NCBI RefSeq assembly: GCF_036237315.1
Contig: NZ_CP108356.1
Span: 5,027,501 to 5,091,500, forward strand
Origin: Streptomyces sp. NBC_01351
GTDB lineage: Bacteria; Actinomycetota; Actinomycetes; Streptomycetales; Streptomycetaceae
DNA: 64,000 bases
Direction: 5' to 3'
Under the pieces are notes generated by a model. It worked only from the letters and a program-made list of their open reading frames with translations. It ran no database searches and was not told the DNA's origin. Both the position numbers and the translations under genes were made by a program. Shown here in pieces: positions 9,041-17,383 of this stretch (within the stretch, counting starts at the first letter, position 1; every line of letters starts with the position of its first letter).

Positions 9041-9666
9041 ACGGCCCCACCTGGCCGGTGGTCCTGAAGGACGGCGACGTCACGCTCCGGCCGATAAAAC
9101 TGCGGGACCAGAAGGCCTGGCGCGAGGTCAACCGCCGCAACCGGGACTGGCTGCGGCCGTGGGAGGCCACGATCCCGCCGCCCGCCCCGTGGGGGCCGGT
9201 GATCCAGCGGCCGACGTACCGTCAGATGGTCCGCCACCTGCGGGCGGAGGCGAACGCGGGCCGGATGCTGCCCTTCGTCATCGAGTACCAGGGCCGGCTG
9301 GTCGGCCAGCTCACGGTCGCCGGGATCACCTGGGGCTCGATGTGCGCGGCCCACGTCGGCTACTGGGTGGACCGCGACGTGGCGGGCCGCGGCGTGATGC
9401 CGACGGCGGTCGCGCTCGCCGTGGACCACTGCTTCGGGATGGTCGGACTGCACCGGATCGAGGTGTGCATCCGCCCCGAGAACGGGCCGAGCCGCCGGGT
9501 CGTGGAGAAGCTGGGCCTGCGCGAGGAGGGGCTGCGCCCGCGCTACCTGCACATCGACGGCGCCTGGCGCGACCACCTCGTCTACGCGGTCACGGCGGAG
9601 GAGGTGCCGGAGGGGCTGCTGCGCCGTTGGCACCGGGCCCGTCAGGCACAGTCCCCGCCGAAATAG
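9037..9666 (+). CDS. GNAT acetyltransferase, RimJ/RimL type
   Basis: Probable protein N-terminal or small-molecule acetyltransferase using acetyl-CoA, 209 residues. GNAT features are LRPIKLRDQKAWREV at the N-terminus, HVGYWVDRDVAGRGVMPTAVA (acetyl-CoA loop) and IRPENGPSRRVVEKLGLREEG. The CTG start at 9037 overlaps the moaB stop and has GGGAG six bases upstream; a GTG at 9058 is possible but would cut the conserved TWPVVL segment. In actinobacteria an acetyltransferase gene commonly sits between glp and glpR/sepX, as here. The target protein is unknown. Confidence 0.85.
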   Translation: MNGPTWPVVLKDGDVTLRPIKLRDQKAWREVNRRNRDWLRPWEATIPPPAPWGPVIQRPTYRQMVRHLRAEANAGRMLPFVIEYQGRLVGQLTVAGITWGSMCAAHVGYWVDRDVAGRGVMPTAVALAVDHCFGMVGLHRIEVCIRPENGPSRRVVEKLGLREEGLRPRYLHIDGAWRDHLVYAVTAEEVPEGLLRRWHRARQAQSPPK

Positions 9667-9679
9667 ATAATCGATTATC
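9666..9679. promoter_or_regulatory. Perfect 14-bp AT-rich palindrome upstream of sepX
   Basis: GATAATCGATTATC is a perfect palindrome directly after the acetyltransferase stop and 156 bases before the sepX start. Such an AT-rich perfect palindrome is rare in this GC-rich DNA and suits a dimeric repressor. No regulator can be named. Confidence 0.4.
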
Positions 9680-9834
9680 CGTTCGATTTAAGGGCCTCGC
9701 GCGCCCCCTCGAACCGATTCGCCCATAACCTGATCCGAAGAATCACAAAAAAAGTCCGTGATATCAGCGAGATCGCGCGACACACCGGCCCAATTGGCCG
9801 ATCCCCCCGCCCGCGCCCCTCTACGGTATGAGGT

Positions 9835-10884
9835 GTGAGCAGCAGCGGCCTCATCTACGCAGTCATTGTCGGGGCCTGGGCCGCCTACTTGGTGCCCATG
9901 TGGCTCCGGAGGCAGGACGAGCTGAACGAAGCCCGTCCGACGGAACGCTTCTCCACTGCCATTCGGCTGCTTTCCGGCCGGGCGGGAATGGAGCGCCGTT
10001 ACGCCAAGGGGCTGCGTGAGCGCGGTGACGAAGAGGCGGAGCCCCAGCCCCACGCGGACCCGGACGCGGTGACGGAAACGGTCGATTCCGTCGACGCCGA
10101 CGCCCGGGCCTTCGTCGTACCCCCGACCAGGGCGGAGCCGAGACCGGCCGCTGCCGCTGCCGAACGGGAACACCGCGCGGAGCGGGCCCGGCGCGAACAG
10201 CGCCTCCAGGTCCTCGCGCGCCGCCGGCGCACCACCGCGCTCCTCTTCCTCGTCTTCACCCTCGGTGCGGTCGTCGCAGCGGTGGGCGGCCTGCGCTACC
10301 TCTGGGCCCCGGCCGTGCCCGCCCTGCTCCTGAGCACGTACATCGTGCACCTGAGGGTCCAGGAGCGGCGCCGCTACGAGTTCACGATGGACCGGCGCCG
10401 CGCCGAGGCGGCCGCGCGCCACCTGAGGGAGAACCGCCCGCGCCGGGGCCCCTCCGAGGAGAGCGCGCCGGCGGGCACCGACCCGGACCCCGCGCCACCG
10501 GTCTCCCCGCAGGAAGCCGGGCGGCGCGCGCTGGTCGAGCAGACCGACCACGCCGAGTGGGTGGACCAGCAGCGCGAGCGCGAGCGCGGCCCCGCGCGCG
10601 GTGACAGCTGGGAGCCGGTCCCGGTCCCGCTGCCGACGTACGTGACGGCCCCCGTGGCCCCCCGCGCCACCGGCCCCGCGACCCCGGACGCCTGGAGCGC
10701 GACCCGCTCCAGCACGGCCGAACCGACGGAACCCCGCCTGCGCGCCCAGCCGCAGCCCCCGACCCCGAAGCCGGACGCGAAGCCCCAGTCGTCGACCCCG
10801 CGCCCCCGCGGCCAGGGCCGCGGCCGCACGCCGCTGTTCGACCAGTACGAGAGCGACGACCGCCCGCGCGCCGCGAACGAGTGA
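9835..10884 (+). CDS. sepX: SepX/GlpR divisome membrane protein
   Basis: Membrane protein of 349 residues. SepX is required for cell division and hyphal compartmentalisation in Streptomyces, and its corynebacterial relative GlpR is the membrane receptor for Glp. Seen here: an N-terminal transmembrane helix (residues ~5-22, LIYAVIVGAWAAYLVPMWL), the conserved RPTERFSTAIRLLSGR just inside, a charged linker, two adjacent helices at ~134-175, and a long cytoplasmic Pro/Arg-rich C-terminus. The GTG at 9835 lacks a good ribosome site; TACGGT 7 bases upstream could be a -10 for a leaderless mRNA. The glp gene upstream supports the assignment. Confidence 0.8.
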   Translation: MSSSGLIYAVIVGAWAAYLVPMWLRRQDELNEARPTERFSTAIRLLSGRAGMERRYAKGLRERGDEEAEPQPHADPDAVTETVDSVDADARAFVVPPTRAEPRPAAAAAEREHRAERARREQRLQVLARRRRTTALLFLVFTLGAVVAAVGGLRYLWAPAVPALLLSTYIVHLRVQERRRYEFTMDRRRAEAAARHLRENRPRRGPSEESAPAGTDPDPAPPVSPQEAGRRALVEQTDHAEWVDQQRERERGPARGDSWEPVPVPLPTYVTAPVAPRATGPATPDAWSATRSSTAEPTEPRLRAQPQPPTPKPDAKPQSSTPRPRGQGRGRTPLFDQYESDDRPRAANE

Positions 10885-10919
10885 TCGGTGACCTGCACGG
10901 ACGCTCCGGGATACGCGTT

Positions 10920-10948
10920 TTGGAGCACCCGCGCGGGGATGCTAATGT
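10920..10948 (+). promoter_or_regulatory. Promoter of tRNA-Ala
   Basis: TTGGAG (-35) and TAATGT (-10) are separated by 17 bases. Transcription should start near 10955, eight bases before the mature tRNA. This fits the housekeeping sigma factor. Confidence 0.7.
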
Positions 10949-10962
10949 TTCACACGTCGCAA

Positions 10963-11036
10963 GGGCCTGTGGCGCAGTCTGGTAGCGCACCTCGTTCGCA
11001 TCGAGGGGGTCTGGGGTTCAAATCCCCACAGGTCCA
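10963..11036 (+). tRNA. tRNA-Ala (anticodon CGC)
   Basis: A full cloverleaf of 74 bases: acceptor GGGCCTG/CAGGTCC with one G-T pair, D-stem GCGC/GCGC, anticodon stem CCTCG/CGAGG with loop TTCGCAT, and T-arm TGGGG-TTCAAAT-CCCCA. The loop reads anticodon CGC, decoding GCG alanine codons. The 3' CCA is not encoded. It has its own promoter and strong terminator, so it is a single-gene unit. Confidence 0.95.
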
Positions 11037-11072
11037 CAAACGACAGTTCGCGAGTAGCTCTCGTGAACGTCC

Positions 11073-11110
11073 CGAGATCCCGTCCGGTCGAAAGACCGGG
11101 CGGGATCTCG
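11073..11110 (+). terminator. Strong terminator after tRNA-Ala
   Basis: Seventeen-base arms (one G-T pair) close a GAAA tetraloop; GTTTGT follows. It lies 37 bases after the tRNA and is convincing as an intrinsic terminator. Confidence 0.8.
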
Positions 11111-11277
11111 GCGTTTGTGGGAACTCCTGTGCGGACGGGCGATCGGCGTTGTTATGCTCCGACACGATTCGGAGGGGGACCGAGTCGAGGAGCCAGGCCG
11201 ACCGGCCCGCGAGAGCGGCTGCACGGGGCCGGTACTGCGGCGTCCCCCTCTCCCTGTACTCGCCTGAGAGGGTGTTC

Positions 11278-14200
11278 GTGGACCCGACGCTACGACGATC
11301 GTTGCGCATGCGCCGAGGGCTGGGAGCCGCCACGCTGGCCCTGGTCACCGGCGCCGCGTCACTGACCGTGGCCCTGCCCGAAGCTGTCGCCGCCCCGGCT
11401 GCCGGCGCCCCCGCCGAGCTGGTGCTGCCCGCGGCCCCGCGGGGTCTCCCGGCCAGGGACCAGCTCTTCGTGGCGGGCGACACCGGCCTGCTGCACGCCC
11501 GTGAAGGCAGCGACCGGTTGCTGTGGACCCGGTACGACACCGGCGCCACCACCGACACCGGTCTGCGGCTGCCCGCCCCGGTCAGCGGGAACCTGGACGG
11601 CGGCGAGCCCGCAGGCGGTTACAGGGGAACCCCCGACCACCGCTACGGAACCTCCTCCGACACCGCGGCGATCCACACGGCGGCCACGGGGCAGGCTCCC
11701 GCCAAGGTCGACCTGTACGACCTGGCCACCGGCCGGCCGGTGGCACTCGGCACCGTCGCGATCCCGGCAGGGCAGACCTACTACGGGACGTACGGGCGCA
11801 CCGTGCTGACCTTCGAGGGCAGCGGCTCCACCGTCACCGGCTGGTACCTGAACCGGCTCGACGGTGGCTCCACGGTCCGCACCAAGGTGGCGCTGCCCGC
11901 CGACGCGGTCCTCGCGACCTCGGTGCACGACGGCGACCAGAACTCGCTGATCCTGCGTCACCGCCTGGACAACCTCAGCCACTCCGTCCTCGTGGACGTC
12001 GTGACGGGGCAGACCACCCCACTGCCGGACGAGGGGGAGTTCGAGTTCTCGCACACCTTCCGGCTGGCCAAGGGCGCGGTGCTGCGCACCGGCGACCAGA
12101 ACATGGTGGACGTGCTGGACCGGGCGCAGCCGCAGACCGTGCTGAGTTCCACGTACTTCAACCCGATGGGCGGCGAGCTGCGGCTGCTCGGCAACTGGCT
12201 GCTCAGCACCGAGCCCACTGCGGGAACCTCCGGTGACAACCGGGGTCGTCCGCTGAGCTTCGCGCCCCTCGGATCGACCTCCGGAATCATCGAGTACCTG
12301 CTGGAGTTCGCCGACAGCCAGCTGCTGCCCGCGCCGGACGGATCGCTCATCGCGGTCGGCAGCCCGAAGGCCCCCGCGTACGGAACCCAGCCGGAAACCG
12401 CCGTCCACCGGATCACCGCGGACGGTACCGCCAAGCCGCTGTCGGCCCGGCTGGCGGCCGTCCCCCCGGCACCCGCCACCGTCTTCGGCCTGTCGATCGG
12501 TGGTGGCGTGCTCACCGCCGCCTCCGACACCGTCCAGTTCCAGCCGGGCGACATCACCGGCGCGTACCGCAGCTACCGGGTCTCGAACGACGCGACCCCG
12601 GTGAAGACCTTCGAGACCCTCGACGGCACGCACTCCATCAGCAACTGCTACAGCTTCAACGCCGGCTGCGTCGGCCTCCGGTCCACCGGGGACGGCCGCT
12701 ACCTGGAGCACGAGCCGGTGACCAGGAATGCGGCCGTCATCCGCAAAACCGGCAGCCGGGAATGGGCCGGCACCGTACCCACCGGTGACGTCAACGGGCT
12801 GCAGACCGCGGACGCCTCGGGCCGCTACGTGGTGCTCGCCCAGACCGCGTACGGCAACTTCACGTCCAACCACCCGGTGATCGTCGGCGATCTCGACACC
12901 CGTGCCCAGGTGTTCCAGACGCGGGCGACGGGCGTCGCCGTACAGGGCGACACGCTGTGGACTTCGAAGGAGGGCGACACCACCGTCTACGCCACCGACG
13001 TGCGGGGCGTGCTGGACCGCGGCACCTTCACCACGCCGTGCCCGGCCACGCTGCTGGAGGCCGTCGGGCGCTTCGTCAGCTGGGGCTGCCAGGACAACCA
13101 GGGCACGGTGCGCACCAGCGGTGTGTACGACACGGTGACCCGCCAGACCCTCTCGGTGCCGGTGCAGACCGTCGGCTGGTCCGACGTGACCTGGGGCCGG
13201 GAGTCCCTCCTCGGCGACGGCTATCTGGTACGCCAGGACCGGGCCACCGGCCGGCTGTTGCTGCTCGACTTCCACGACGGCATCAAGACCTCCGGCGGCG
13301 AGAACACCGTGCAGGTCCGCACGCTCGCCGAGGGTCAGGAATGGAAGTCCTTCCGTCAGCCGAACCGGTCCTGGGCCGTCGACCGCACCGGCGCGAACAT
13401 CGTCTGGACCGACGCCGACGGGCAGCGCATCCACGTCGCCAACAACGGCATCCCGGCCCCCCAGGCCGGCGACCGCTTCACCGCGCTCTCCCCGGCACGA
13501 CTGCTGGACACCCGCGAGGCCCTCGGCCGTCCCGGGACCCATCCGGTGGCGGCCGGCGGCGAGGTGTCGCTGCAGGTCGCGGGCCGGGGAGGGGTGCCGC
13601 AGTCCGGGGTGAAGGCGGTCGTGCTGAACGTGACCGTGACCGACACGAAGTCCGACGGCTACGTGACCGCCTGGCCGTCGGGCACCACGCGGCCGGACTC
13701 CTCCAACCTCAACTGGACGACCGGGCGAACCGTACCGAACCAGGTCGTGGTGGCGGTGGGTGAGGACGGCAAGGTGAACCTGCGCAACGCGGGCTGGGGC
13801 ACGGCGCACCTGATCGCCGACGTCTTCGGCTACTACTCCGCGGATGCCGGCGGCAGCACCTTCACCCCGGCGGGCCCGGCACGGCTGCTGGACTCGCGGG
13901 AGGCGCTGGGCCGGCCGGGAACCACTCCGGTGCCGGCCAGTGGCGAGGTGTCGCTGCAGGTCGCGGGTCGTGGCGGTGTCCCGCAGAGCGGCGTCAAAGC
14001 CGTCGTGCTGAACCTGACCGTGACGGACGCGAAGGACCGCGGGTACCTGACGGCGTGGCCGTCGGGCAGCGAACGGCCGAACACGTCCAGCCTCAACTGG
14101 ACGGCGGGCCAGACCGTACCCAACCACGTGGTGGTCCCGGTCGGTGCGGACGGCAAGGTGAAGCTGTTCAACGGCAGCTGGAACAGTGCCCACTTGGTCG

Positions 14201-14586
14201 CCGACGTCTTCGGCTACTACTCCGACGACCCGGCCGGCGGCACCTTCCACACCGCCGGTCCCAAGCGCATGTTCGACACCCGGACCACCGGCGCGGTGCC
14301 CGCGGGCGCGAGCACCGTGCTGGACCTCTCAGGAAGCCGGGAACTCGGGCGTGCCAAGGCGGTCGTGCTGAACGTGACGGTGACCGAGCCGAAGTCCGAC
14401 GGCTACCTGACCGCGTGGCCCTCGGGCGCCACCCGTCCCGGCTCGTCCAACCTCAACTGGACGACCGGCAGCACCGTGGCCAACCTGGTGACGGTGCCGG
14501 TGGGCGCCGACGGCAAGGTGGAGTTCGCCAACAGCGGTTGGGGCTCCGCGCATGTGATCGTCGACCTCTTCGGCTACCTCGGCTGA
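11278..14586 (+). CDS. Large secreted protein: predicted beta-propeller plus three C-terminal repeats
   Basis: Exported protein of 1102 residues of unknown function. An N-terminal signal peptide (MDPTLRRSLRMRRG, then a hydrophobic stretch ending near EAVAAPAA) is followed by about 690 residues of repetitive beta-rich sequence that look like irregular propeller blades. Three tandem ~120-residue repeats (residues ~735-853, 862-983, 989-1102) then share PARLLDTREALGRPG, KAVVLNVTVTDTKSDGY, TAWPSG, SSNLNWTTG and HLIADVFGYYS. Such repeats occur at the C-termini of actinobacterial exported proteins and may bind the cell surface (inference). The GTG at 11278 has GAGAGG six bases upstream. It is flanked by terminators on both sides, so it is monocistronic. 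Confidence 0.75.
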   Translation: MDPTLRRSLRMRRGLGAATLALVTGAASLTVALPEAVAAPAAGAPAELVLPAAPRGLPARDQLFVAGDTGLLHAREGSDRLLWTRYDTGATTDTGLRLPAPVSGNLDGGEPAGGYRGTPDHRYGTSSDTAAIHTAATGQAPAKVDLYDLATGRPVALGTVAIPAGQTYYGTYGRTVLTFEGSGSTVTGWYLNRLDGGSTVRTKVALPADAVLATSVHDGDQNSLILRHRLDNLSHSVLVDVVTGQTTPLPDEGEFEFSHTFRLAKGAVLRTGDQNMVDVLDRAQPQTVLSSTYFNPMGGELRLLGNWLLSTEPTAGTSGDNRGRPLSFAPLGSTSGIIEYLLEFADSQLLPAPDGSLIAVGSPKAPAYGTQPETAVHRITADGTAKPLSARLAAVPPAPATVFGLSIGGGVLTAASDTVQFQPGDITGAYRSYRVSNDATPVKTFETLDGTHSISNCYSFNAGCVGLRSTGDGRYLEHEPVTRNAAVIRKTGSREWAGTVPTGDVNGLQTADASGRYVVLAQTAYGNFTSNHPVIVGDLDTRAQVFQTRATGVAVQGDTLWTSKEGDTTVYATDVRGVLDRGTFTTPCPATLLEAVGRFVSWGCQDNQGTVRTSGVYDTVTRQTLSVPVQTVGWSDVTWGRESLLGDGYLVRQDRATGRLLLLDFHDGIKTSGGENTVQVRTLAEGQEWKSFRQPNRSWAVDRTGANIVWTDADGQRIHVANNGIPAPQAGDRFTALSPARLLDTREALGRPGTHPVAAGGEVSLQVAGRGGVPQSGVKAVVLNVTVTDTKSDGYVTAWPSGTTRPDSSNLNWTTGRTVPNQVVVAVGEDGKVNLRNAGWGTAHLIADVFGYYSADAGGSTFTPAGPARLLDSREALGRPGTTPVPASGEVSLQVAGRGGVPQSGVKAVVLNLTVTDAKDRGYLTAWPSGSERPNTSSLNWTAGQTVPNHVVVPVGADGKVKLFNGSWNSAHLVADVFGYYSDDPAGGTFHTAGPKRMFDTRTTGAVPAGASTVLDLSGSRELGRAKAVVLNVTVTEPKSDGYLTAWPSGATRPGSSNLNWTTGSTVANLVTVPVGADGKVEFANSGWGSAHVIVDLFGYLG

Positions 14587-14613
14587 CCGGAAGATCCGTG
14601 GCTTGAGCCCGGA

Positions 14614-14655
14614 CGCTGCCTCCACGCCGAGTACGGACTCGGCACGGAGGCAGCG
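14614..14655 (+). terminator. Terminator of the secreted-protein gene
   Basis: A two-part hairpin: outer arms CGCTGCCTCC/GGAGGCAGCG and inner arms GCCGAGT/ACTCGGC around ACGG. It starts 28 bases after the stop codon. Confidence 0.7.
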
Positions 14656-14901
14656 ACGGGCCGGCTCAATTGCCCCTGCAGTAAAAGCGGTTGCCGCTCG
14701 TACCGCAGCCTGACCAAGGTGCGGAAGCAGAAGGCAGAGCAGCATGGAACACCGTGCGGAATCCCGTCCGATCGCTTCGATCGGACGGGATTCCGTCGTT
14801 TCCGGGCCGAGCCGCCCGGTGGTCAGTGCGCCGCATCGAGCTATTGCGCTGTTCCGGGGTCAGGCCGAGGTGCACCGCGGCCAGGTTCTCGTCCGGTCGT
14901 C
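14656..14901. other. Convergent intergenic region without a clear gene
   Basis: Between the secreted-protein gene and the leftward DUF6463 gene. Apart from the hairpin at 14757-14795 I see no gene. On the minus strand a short frame ends in CGTSGNRFYCRGN just before 14666; its cysteine-spaced end looks peptide-like and could be a degraded remnant, but I cannot identify it. Confidence 0.4.
14757..14795. terminator. Perfect 18-bp stem hairpin
   Basis: Arms CGGAATCCCGTCCGATCG and its exact complement surround a 3-base loop. It lies about 107 bases beyond the stop of the leftward DUF6463 gene and after the rightward terminator, so it probably ends transcription from the right. A fully base-paired stem of this length could also belong to a small RNA. 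Confidence 0.5.
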
Positions 14902-15354
14902 TTAGGCGCGTGCCGGACGTGCGCGGTGCGCGAGGAGGAGCAGGGTGGCCGGGACGAGTCCCAGGGGGAAGCCGGAGGGTACGAGGATCCAGCCGCCGAC
15001 GAGGACCCATGCCGCCAGGGTCCAGGGCACGTAGCGCGGGACCTCCTGGCCGGTGCGGGCCATCCGGACGAGCAGCAGGCCGAGCAGGATCAGCGGGACG
15101 GTGAAGCTGCCGGGCAGGGCCCAGAAGAGGAGGAGCGAGTCGGCGTTGGCGGGGTCCTCGATGGCGGCCGGGCCGTGCAGTCGGCCGGTGAGCCAGTCGC
15201 CCCAGCTCGACCAGGTCTGGGGGACGAAGACGGCGAGGTGGGCCATGCCGATGGCTACGGTGCTGCGTCCCGCCCAGATGGTCAGGGTCCGGGCCCGGGC
15301 CGAGGGCGTGGTGGTGGGCGGAGTACTTACGGTACTTGCAGTTCCGATACTCAT
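14902..15354 (-). CDS. DUF6463-type small membrane protein
   Basis: Predicted four-helix membrane protein of 150 residues, function unknown. The segments FWALPGSFTVPLILLGLLL and AAWVLVGGWILVPSGFPLGLVP match the DUF6463 pattern as I remember it. It is divergent from a TetR gene, with only 8 bases between the two start codons. The promoter of each must therefore overlap the coding start of the other or yield leaderless mRNA. The TetR protein is the obvious candidate regulator (inference from arrangement). Confidence 0.65.
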   Translation of the reverse strand: MSIGTASTVSTPPTTTPSARARTLTIWAGRSTVAIGMAHLAVFVPQTWSSWGDWLTGRLHGPAAIEDPANADSLLLFWALPGSFTVPLILLGLLLVRMARTGQEVPRYVPWTLAAWVLVGGWILVPSGFPLGLVPATLLLLAHRARPARA

Positions 15355-15362
15355 AGTTCCGT

Positions 15363-15980
15363 ATGATGGACCCTGTGGAGCCTTCGAAGCAACCCGCGAA
15401 ACAAACCACCGGCCGGCCGCGTGACAGCCGGGTGGACGACGCGATCCGTGACGCCGTACGCGAGTTGGTCCCGGAAGTGGGGTACGCCGCGCTGACCATG
15501 GACGCCGTGGCCGCCAAGGCGCGCGTGGGCAAGGCGGCCATCTACCGGCGCCACGCCTCGCGCGGCGAAATGGTCTTCTCCGTGCTCGTGCACGGGGGTG
15601 AGCCGGAGCCGCTGCCGGATACGGGGACGCTGCTCGGAGATCTCACCGCGCTCGCCACTCTGGTGCTCGGGACCTTCTCCGACCCTGTCGTTTCCGCCGT
15701 GACCCCCGGTCTGCTCGCCGACTTGAAGCAGCAGCCCGAGATCGCGGCGCGCTTCCAGGAGACCTTCATCGCCGGGGAGCGGACGGTGGTGGTGGGGCTG
15801 TTGGAACGGGCTCTTGAACGGGGTGAGTTGGCTGTGATGCCGGACCCCGCGATGGTTCATGCCGCCGTGCTGGGCACCGTCTTCGCCTGGGTGTTCCTGC
15901 TGGCCATGCCGCCTGACCCGGCCCTGGCGCCGGGTGTCGCCTCGATGGTCGTGGCCGGGATCGCAGAATGGGGTTCATGA
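15363..15980 (+). CDS. TetR family transcriptional regulator
   Basis: DNA-binding repressor of 205 residues. The helix-turn-helix lies at about residues 30-65 (YAALTMDAVAAKARVGKAAIYRRHASRGEMVF); the C-terminal ligand domain resembles the TetR_C group (GLLADLKQQPEIAARFQETF). No ribosome binding site precedes the ATG, so the mRNA may be leaderless. The stop overlaps the start of the CoA-transferase gene (ATGA), so both are cotranscribed. Direct repeats AGTTCCGATA/AGTTCCGTAT at 15340-15365 overlap both starts and are a candidate operator. Confidence 0.85.
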   Translation: MMDPVEPSKQPAKQTTGRPRDSRVDDAIRDAVRELVPEVGYAALTMDAVAAKARVGKAAIYRRHASRGEMVFSVLVHGGEPEPLPDTGTLLGDLTALATLVLGTFSDPVVSAVTPGLLADLKQQPEIAARFQETFIAGERTVVVGLLERALERGELAVMPDPAMVHAAVLGTVFAWVFLLAMPPDPALAPGVASMVVAGIAEWGS

Positions 15981-17383
15981 CGAACGTCGTTGATGGGGTT
16001 GGGCGGGTTGGCGGGACGGCCCAGGCGTGGGCGGCCCTCGGCGGGGCGCCGGAGCTGGCGGGGCGCGTGCGGTACAGGGGGGTCGGGGACCTGGGGGAAG
16101 GGCCGCTCCCGGTGGACGAGTTGGCGCGGTCCACGGTCGGGGTGTGCGCGCTGGCGGCGGCCGAGCTGGCCGCCGTACGGGCCGGTGGCGGGGCGGGTGA
16201 CGTGGCTCCGCTCGTGGTGGACGAGGGCGCGGTCGCGACGGCGTTCGTCAGCGAGCGGCACCTGCGGGTGCAGGGGCGGGCGCCGGTGAGCTTCGCGCCG
16301 TTGTCCGGCTTCTGGCAGGCGGCGGACGGCGGGTGGGTGCGTACGCATGCCAACTACCCGCATCACGAGGCGGCGCTGGTGCGCGGGCTGGGGCTGCCGG
16401 CCGCGACGCCGGAGGCGCTGCGGGCGGCGGTTTCGGGGCGGCCGGCCGTCGAGGTGCAGGAGGCGGTGTACGCGGAGGGCGGGCTGGCCGTCGCGGTGGC
16501 CGAGGCGTACGGGGAGCCGCAGCCGCTGGTGGAGCCCGTACGGGAATCAGGCGCTCGGGGTCGGCGGCTCGGGCCGGCCCCCGTCGGGCGGCCCGCGGCC
16601 GGGGTGCGGGTGCTGGACCTGACCCGGGTCATAGCCGGGCCGGTGGCCACGCGGACGCTCGGGCTGCTGGGCGCGGACGTGCTGCGGATCGACCCGCCGG
16701 GGTTGCCCGAAGCGGACGACGCGTACGCGGACACAGGCTTCGGGAAGCGGTCGGCGCTGCTGGACCTGGCGGAGCCGGGGGACCGGGCGGTGTTCGAGGG
16801 GCTGCTGGCCGAGGCCGACGTGGTGGTGTCGGGATACCGGCCGGGAGCGCTGGAGCGGTACGGGCTGGGCGCGGCGGAGCTGCTGGAGCGGCGGCCGGGG
16901 CTGGTGGTGGCCGAGCTGTGCGCGTGGGGGTGGCGGGGGTGGGGCCCGTGGGCGGGGCGGAGGGGGTTCGACTCGTTGGTGCAGGCGGGGTACGGGATCG
17001 CTGCGCGCTGTGCGGGGGCGGGGGGTGTGCCGCGGGGTGTGCCCGGGGCGCTGCCGGCGCAGGCGCTGGACCACGGGACGGGGTACCTCGTGGCGGCCGG
17101 TGTGCTGAGGGCGCTGGCGGAGGGGGGTGGGCGGGGGCTGCGGTTCTCCCTCGCCGGGACGGGGTCGTGGCTGGTGCGGGGGTTGGGGGCGGGTGAGGGT
17201 TCTGCCGGTGCCGGTGCCGGTGCCGGTGCCGATGCCGGTGGCGGGTACTCGGCCGGGGGGTGGCTGCGGGAGGTGGACTCGGGGTACGGGGGGCTGCGGT
17301 ACGCCGCGAGTCCCTTCGGGGATTGGGCGCGGGGGCCGTCGCGCTGGGGCGGGGACGCGGCCGTCTGGCTCCCGCGGGGGTAG
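15977..17383 (+). CDS. CaiB/BaiF (family III) CoA-transferase
   Basis: Probably moves coenzyme A between carboxylic acids. 468 residues. The characteristic region begins near residue 210: GVRVLDLTRVIAGPVATRTLGLLGADVLRIDPP, followed by DTGFGKRSALLDLAEPGDRAVFEGLLAEADVVVSGYRPGALE. The first 200 residues resemble a diverged copy of the same fold. The ATG at 15977 overlaps the TetR stop (ATGA) and is preferred over one at 15968. The substrate is unknown; I recognise no adjacent acyl-CoA pathway gene except the regulator. Confidence 0.8.
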   Translation: MTNVVDGVGRVGGTAQAWAALGGAPELAGRVRYRGVGDLGEGPLPVDELARSTVGVCALAAAELAAVRAGGGAGDVAPLVVDEGAVATAFVSERHLRVQGRAPVSFAPLSGFWQAADGGWVRTHANYPHHEAALVRGLGLPAATPEALRAAVSGRPAVEVQEAVYAEGGLAVAVAEAYGEPQPLVEPVRESGARGRRLGPAPVGRPAAGVRVLDLTRVIAGPVATRTLGLLGADVLRIDPPGLPEADDAYADTGFGKRSALLDLAEPGDRAVFEGLLAEADVVVSGYRPGALERYGLGAAELLERRPGLVVAELCAWGWRGWGPWAGRRGFDSLVQAGYGIAARCAGAGGVPRGVPGALPAQALDHGTGYLVAAGVLRALAEGGGRGLRFSLAGTGSWLVRGLGAGEGSAGAGAGAGADAGGGYSAGGWLREVDSGYGGLRYAASPFGDWARGPSRWGGDAAVWLPRG

